A stretch of 13,063 nucleotides of DNA, from positions 1-13,063 of the forward strand of contig JABUQX010021123.1 in the NCBI GenBank assembly GCA_015478945.1. The letters are read 5' to 3'. The stretch comes from Trachelipus rathkii. Its lineage: Eukaryota; Arthropoda; Malacostraca; Isopoda; Trachelipodidae. Numbering within the stretch: the first letter of the stretch is position 1; every line of letters begins with the position of its first letter. The notes below the pieces were generated by a model. That model did no database searches. It was not told the DNA's origin and was given only the letters and a program-made list of their open reading frames with translations. Below, piece after piece: positions 9,550-13,063 of the stretch. Position numbers and translations under genes: made by a program.

Positions 9550-11591
9550 CAGGAGGAATAGCCATTAATATGTTCGCAACCACAAAAATCCCTAAAAATT
9601 TGCAAATTTTCCAAATTTTGGACAAAAGTAAATTAAGAACCTGTTACTCCCAAAAGTATAACAGTTATTTACAAATCCGTAAGACCCAACCCTAGTGTTC
9701 TTCACACAGGAAATACCTTTCTAAAAAAATATCAAATCAACTTTTTCCTTAGCGCTTGTATTTCAAAGGAGAATAGCCATTTTATATGTTAACCACAAAA
9801 ATCCAGCAAAATTTATCCAAATCTTCAACATTTTGACAAAAATAAAATTAAAGAACCTGTTTAGCTTACCAAAAGTAATAGTACAGGTATTACAATGGAA
9901 GACACCATAAGTATTTTCCTCACACAAAAAACCTTTCTAAAAATAATCAAAATCACTTTTCTAGAACTTGTATTTCAGGAGGAATAGCCATTTATATGTT
10001 CGACCCACAAAAAAAATCAAAAATTTTCCAAATTTCAAACATTTTGACAAAAATAAATTAAGAAACTGTTACTCCATAAGTATAACAGCTATTACAAGTC
10101 CGAACACCATAGTATTCCTCCACAAAAACCTTTCTAAAAATATCAAAATCATTTTCTACGACTTTGTATTTCAGGAGGAAATAGCCATTATAAGTTTCGC
10201 ACGCCAAAAAATCCAAAAATTTACAAATTTCAAACATTTTGACATAAAATAAATTAAGAACCCTGTTACGCCAATAAGTAATAACAGATTTACAAATCCG
10301 AAGCACACCTCTAAGTGGTTCCTTCACAAGTAGCAAAACCTTTCTAAAAATATCAAATCACTTTTCTACGACTTGAATTTCAGGAGGAATAGCCATTTAA
10401 TTGTTTTATACCACAAAAATCCAAAAATTTCCAAATTTCAAATTTTTGACAAAATAAATTAAGAACACTGTTAACTCGCAAAAGTATAGACAGCTATTAC
10501 AATCTCGAAGACACTTTAGTGTATCCTTCACACAAAAACCTTTCAAAATATCAAAATCACTGTTTCTACGACCCTGTATTTCAGGAGGATTAGCCATTTA
10601 TATGTTCGATACCACAAAAAATTCCAAAAATTAACAAATTTCAACATTTTGACAAAAAAACAAATTAAGAACCTGTTACTCAAAAAGTATTAACCGCTAT
10701 TACAATCGCGAAGGACACCATAGTATTTGCCACACACAAAACCTTTCTAAAAAATCTCAAATCTTTTTACCTACGCACTTGTATTTGAAGGAGGAATAGC
10801 CATTTTATGTTCGAACCAACAAAAATGCAAAAATTTCCAAATTTCAACATTTTGACAAAATAAATTAAGAACCTGTTACTCAAAAGTATAACAGCTATTA
10901 CAAATTCCTCACACACCCTAGTGTCCCTCACACAAAAACCTTTCTAAAAATATCAAAATCAATTTTCTCTACGACTTGTATTTCAAGAGGAATAGCCATT
11001 ATATGTTCGAACCACAAAAAATCCAAAATTTACAAATTTCAACATTTTGAAAAATAAAAATTAAGAAACCTTTACTCCAAAAAGTATAACAGCTATTTAC
11101 AAATCCGAAGACACCTTAGTGTTGTTCCTCACACAAAAAACCTTTCTAAAAATATATCAAAAAGCACTTTTCTACGACTTGTATTTTCAGGAAGAATAGC
11201 CATTTTATATGTTTATACCACAAAAATCCAAAAATTTTCCAAAAATTTTCAACATTTTGACAAAAAGAAATTAAGAACCTGTTACCTCCAAAAAGTATAA
11301 CAGCTATTACAAATCCGAAAACACCCTAGTATCCTCACACAAAAACCTTTCTAAAAATATCAGAATCACCTTTTGTACGACTTGTATTTCAGGAGGAATC
11401 AGCCAATTTATATGTTCGAACCAACAAAAAATCCAAGAAATTTACAAATTTCAAGCATTTGGACAATAAATAAATTAAGAACCTGTTACTCCACAAGTAT
11501 AACAGCTATTACAAATCCGAAGACACCCTACTGTTCCTCACACAAAAACCTTTCTAAAAATATCAAAATCTTTTTACTACGACTTGTATTT
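9550..11591 (+). repeat. Higher-order repeat unit F, 10 monomers
   Basis: Anchors lie at 9550, 9764, 9976, 10172, 10381, 10582, 10787, 10984, 11188 and 11390. Flag states of the first eight are C, A, A, C, T, A, C, T, identical in order to unit C. Position 1 has CAGTTATT and a CCAAATTTTGGAC spacer, position 2 CAGGTATT, position 5 CTTTAGTG, position 6 CATAGTATTTGCCACAC, position 8 CCTTAGTG. The last monomer (11390) has CCCTACTG, the position-11 flag. Only one monomer lies between positions 8 and 11, so one of positions 9 or 10 is missing. Sequence quality improves toward the right of this unit. Confidence 0.7.
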
Positions 11592-11670
11592 CAGGAGGAA
11601 TAGCCATTTATATGTTCGAACCACAAAAATTCAAAAATTTGCAAAATTTCAAATTTTGGACCAAAAATAA

Positions 11671-11717
11671 ATTACCCCAAATTTTTACTCCAAATTGGAG
11701 ACAGCTATAACAGCTAT
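11671..11717 (+). repeat. Local rearrangement with palindrome and short duplication in monomer 57
   Basis: Where the family has ATTAAGAACCTGTTACTCC, this copy has ATTACCCCAAATTTTTACTCC. It then carries a palindrome with 6-bp arms around one base, CTCCAAATTGGAG (11688-11700), followed by a doubled CAGCTAT (11702-11708 and 11711-11717). The net gain explains the 206-bp length of this monomer in an otherwise clean stretch. The inverted and direct copies are the kind of product made by template switching or slippage. Confidence 0.6.
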
Positions 11718-11790
11718 TACAAATCCGAAGACAACCCTAGTGTTCCTCACACAAAACCTTTCAAAAAATATCAAAACACTTTTCTACACT

Positions 11791-11811
11791 TGTATTTCAG
11801 GAGGAATAGCC
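11791..11811 (+). other. Conserved anchor block of the monomer (splice-acceptor-like)
   Basis: This is the best conserved landmark and repeats in every monomer: a pyrimidine-rich run ending TATTTCAG, then GAGGAATAGCC. It resembles a eukaryotic 3' splice site (pyrimidine tract plus TTTCAG and a following G), and AGGAGG resembles a bacterial ribosome binding site with ATG 13 bases downstream. I regard both likenesses as sequence coincidence within a satellite. The ATG frame closes after 15 codons in the consensus. A conserved block inside otherwise drifting monomers could be a protein binding site, but nothing here proves that. Confidence 0.5.
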
Positions 11812-11830
11812 ATTTATATGTTCGAACCAC

Positions 11831-11877
11831 AAAAATCCAAAAATTTCCAAATTTCAACATTTTGACAAAAATAAATT
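11831..11877 (+). other. Phased A/T tracts, predicted intrinsically curved DNA
   Basis: In the reference copy, A/T tracts occupy 11831-11836, 11839-11846, 11849-11854, 11859-11863 and 11867-11872, separated by CC, CC, CAAC and GAC. Their centres are roughly 8.5-9.5 bp apart, close to one helical turn. A-tracts repeated in phase with the helix are known to add up to a static bend. The block recurs in every monomer, so the array should have a bend about every 195 bp. Curvature is inferred from spacing and was not calculated. Confidence 0.6.
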
Positions 11878-11881
11878 AAGA

Positions 11882-11908
11882 ACCTGTTACTCCAAAAGTA
11901 TAACAGGT
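11882..11908 (+). other. Dyad / hairpin element within the monomer
   Basis: ACCTGTTA at 11882-11889 is the exact reverse complement of TAACAGGT at 11901-11908, leaving an 11-base centre. Most monomers have TAACAGCT on the right, which shortens the arms to 6 bp (CTGTTA / TAACAG). Inside the centre, TACT and AGTA can also pair around CCAAA, giving an alternative hairpin with a two-base bulge. The copies with the 8-bp form are the second monomers of the higher-order units, plus the copy at 4174. A role in protein binding or cruciform formation is possible but unproven. Confidence 0.55.
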
Positions 11909-12280
11909 ATTACAAATCCGAAGACACCCTAGTGTTCCTCACACAAAAACCTTTCTAAAAATATCAAAATAACTTTTCTACGACTTGTATTTCAGGAGGA
12001 ATAGCCATTTATATGTTCGAACCACAAAAATCCAAAAATTTACAAATTTCAACATTTTGACAAAAATAAATTAAGAACCTGTTACTCCAAAAGTATAACA
12101 AAATCCGAAGACACCCTAGTGTTCCTCACACAAATCCCTTTCTATAAATATAACAATCACTTTTCTACGACTTGTATTTCAGAGGAATAGGCCATTTATA
12201 TGTTTGAACCACAAAAATTCAAAAATTTTCCAAATTTCAACATTTTGAAAAATAAATTAAGAACAGTTACTTCCAAAAGT

Positions 12281-12525
12281 AACAGCTATTACAAAAACCA
12301 AAACACCCCCTAGTGTTCCCCAAGAAAAAATTCCCTTTTAAAAAAAACAACAAAATTTTTTTTCTAGGGTTTTTATTACAGGCGAACAGCCATTTATATG
12401 TTAGAACCACAAAAATCCAAAATTTCCAAATTTCAAACATTTAGACAAAAATAAAATAAAAACTCGTTTCCCCCAAAAAAAAAAACAGCTAATAAAAACC
12501 CGAACCCCCCCTTTTTTCTCACACA
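12281..12525 (+). repeat. Monomer stretches collapsed into homopolymers (probable base-call degradation)
   Basis: In 12285-12380 and 12460-12525 bases tend to be replaced by their neighbours, giving runs such as CCCCC, AAAAAAAA, TTTTTTTT and CCCCCCC. For example, the dyad region between TCC and CAGC becomes a near-uniform A run around 12475-12485, and the flag region becomes CCCCCCCTTTTTT near 12504-12516. Between and beyond these runs the monomer is normal. This is what poor signal or phasing produces; it is not an ordinary mutational pattern. Confidence 0.6.
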
Positions 12526-13063
12526 AAAAACTTTCAAAAAATATCAAAATCACTTTTCTAACACTTCTTGTATTTCAGGAGGAATTTTCCATTTATATGT
12601 TCGAACCACATAAACCAAAAATTTACAAAATTTCAACATTTTGACAAAAATAAAATTAAGAACCTGTTACTCCAAAAGTATAAACAGCTATTACAAATCC
12701 GAAGACACACTAGTGTTTCCTCACACAAAACCCTTTCTAAAAATTTAAAATCACTTTTCTACGACTTTTATTTCAGGAGGAATAGCCACTTATATGTTCG
12801 AACACAAAAATCCAAAAATTTACAATATATAAAATTTTTGACATAAAATAAATTAAGTAACTCTGTTACTCCCAAAAGTATAACAGCTATTAAATATCCG
12901 AAGACACCCTAGTTGTTCCTCACTCAAAAATTCTAAAAATTATCAAAATTCAAAATTGTTTTCTACGCCTTGTATTTCAGGAGGAATAGCCCATTTATAT
13001 GTTCGAACCACAAAAATCCAAAAAATTTAAAAATTTTTACAATTTTGACAAAAATAAATTAAA

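Larger units (their letters stand above)
11798..11992 (+). repeat. Best-preserved monomer (reference copy, 195 bp)
   Basis: This copy is the best template for the family: it agrees with the majority base at nearly every site and carries no obvious stray insertion. Numbering its anchor C as 1, the landmarks are: anchor block 1-14, ATATG 19-23, TTCGAA palindrome 24-29, phased A/T tracts 34-75, AATAAA 73-78, dyad arms 85-92 and 104-111, flag site CCTAGTG 131-137, a CACACAAAAACC segment 142-153, and a pyrimidine-rich lead-in to the next anchor from 174. It differs from most copies by G instead of C in the right dyad arm (CAGGTATT), a marker shared with the second monomer of each higher-order unit. 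Confidence 0.93.
1..13063 (+). repeat. Tandem satellite array, about 195-bp monomer, 64 anchor copies
   Basis: The entire window is made of directly repeated copies of one AT-rich unit. I located 64 anchors (the C of CAGGAGG or its degraded form) from position 28 to 12978. Neighbouring anchors lie 187-242 bp apart, averaging about 206 bp, while the two cleanest neighbours are exactly 195 bp apart. All copies have the same orientation. The consensus has stops in all three forward frames and TTA, CTA or TCA in all three reverse frames, so short open frames here are accidents of noise. No spacer, transposon or unique sequence interrupts the array, and it runs off both ends of the window. Satellite organisation indicates eukaryotic heterochromatin, probably at or near a centromere or chromosome end; that placement is inference. 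I do not recognise the family. Confidence 0.97.
11592..13063 (+). repeat. Right block of near-consensus monomers 57-64
   Basis: Anchors lie at 11592, 11798, 11993, 12180, 12379, 12576, 12774 and 12978, the last copy being cut by the window end. The first two look like a new higher-order start (CTTTTTACTACG lead-in and a CAAATTTTGGACC spacer, then CAGGTATT). After that, almost every flag is plain CCTAGTG and the position-5 and position-6 signatures do not appear where expected. Spacing drops to 187-206 bp, close to the 195-bp consensus. Monomer 59 (11993) lacks eight bases just after the dyad (near 12100), which accounts for its 187-bp length. Confidence 0.75.

Noticed and set aside
11799..11820. 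AGGAGG followed by ATG as a bacterial ribosome binding site
   Set aside because: The 13-base spacing is too long, the resulting frame has only 15 codons, and the motif repeats in every monomer.
11821..11837. CENP-B box
   Set aside because: TTCGAACCACAAAAATC shares only the opening TTCG with the known box; the CGGG core is missing.
1002..12846. All other short open frames, both strands
   Set aside because: Each is 60-94 codons of the same repeat in shifted frames, with no domain, signal peptide or codon bias.
1..13063. CRISPR array
   Set aside because: The unit is about 195 bp and continuous; there are no short repeats separated by unique spacers and no cas genes.
1..13063. Tandemly repeated protein gene (195 is a multiple of three)
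   Set aside because: The consensus has stops in all six frames, so the length divisible by three is coincidence.
1..13063. Telomeric repeats, tRNA, rRNA or transposon ends
   Set aside because: I looked for simple telomere-type words, tRNA-like folds and terminal repeats and saw none; everything aligns to the monomer.

Overview
The whole window is one head-to-tail satellite DNA array. I find no protein-coding gene, rRNA, tRNA, CRISPR array or recognisable transposon. The repeat unit is AT-rich and 195 bp long in its cleanest copies (for example 11798-11992). I count 64 copies of an anchor block (CAGGAGGAATAGCC), spaced 187-242 bp apart with a mean near 206 bp, all on the same strand. Such an array points to a eukaryotic nuclear genome, most likely a centromeric, pericentromeric or subtelomeric block. 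I do not recognise the family and cannot name the species.

The consensus monomer contains, in order: the anchor block with a pyrimidine-rich lead-in; a TTCGAA palindrome; five A/T tracts spaced about 9 bp apart, as in curved DNA; an AATAAA hexamer; a dyad (CTGTTA ... TAACAG) able to form a hairpin; and a variable 'flag' site (CCTAGTG, CATAGTA, TTTAGTG, CCTTAGTG or CTACTG). The monomer is closed by stops in all six frames.

The main result is a hidden higher-order repeat (HOR). Linked variants at the flag site and the dyad recur with a period of 11 monomers (about 2.2 kb in this window). By layout: 1-1476, seven monomers without clear HOR phase; 1477-3545, a 10-monomer unit; 3546-5809, a full 11-mer; 5810-7314, a 7-monomer deletion version; 7315-9549, a full 11-mer; 9550-11591, a 10-mer; 11592-13063, two monomers that restart the HOR and then near-consensus monomers that leave the pattern.

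The array is noisy. Most differences are scattered single-base insertions, as expected of uncorrected single-molecule long reads, and two stretches near 12281-12525 look like degraded base calls that collapse into homopolymers. Some differences cannot be random error, because the same variant recurs at the same HOR position. Those carry the biological signal.
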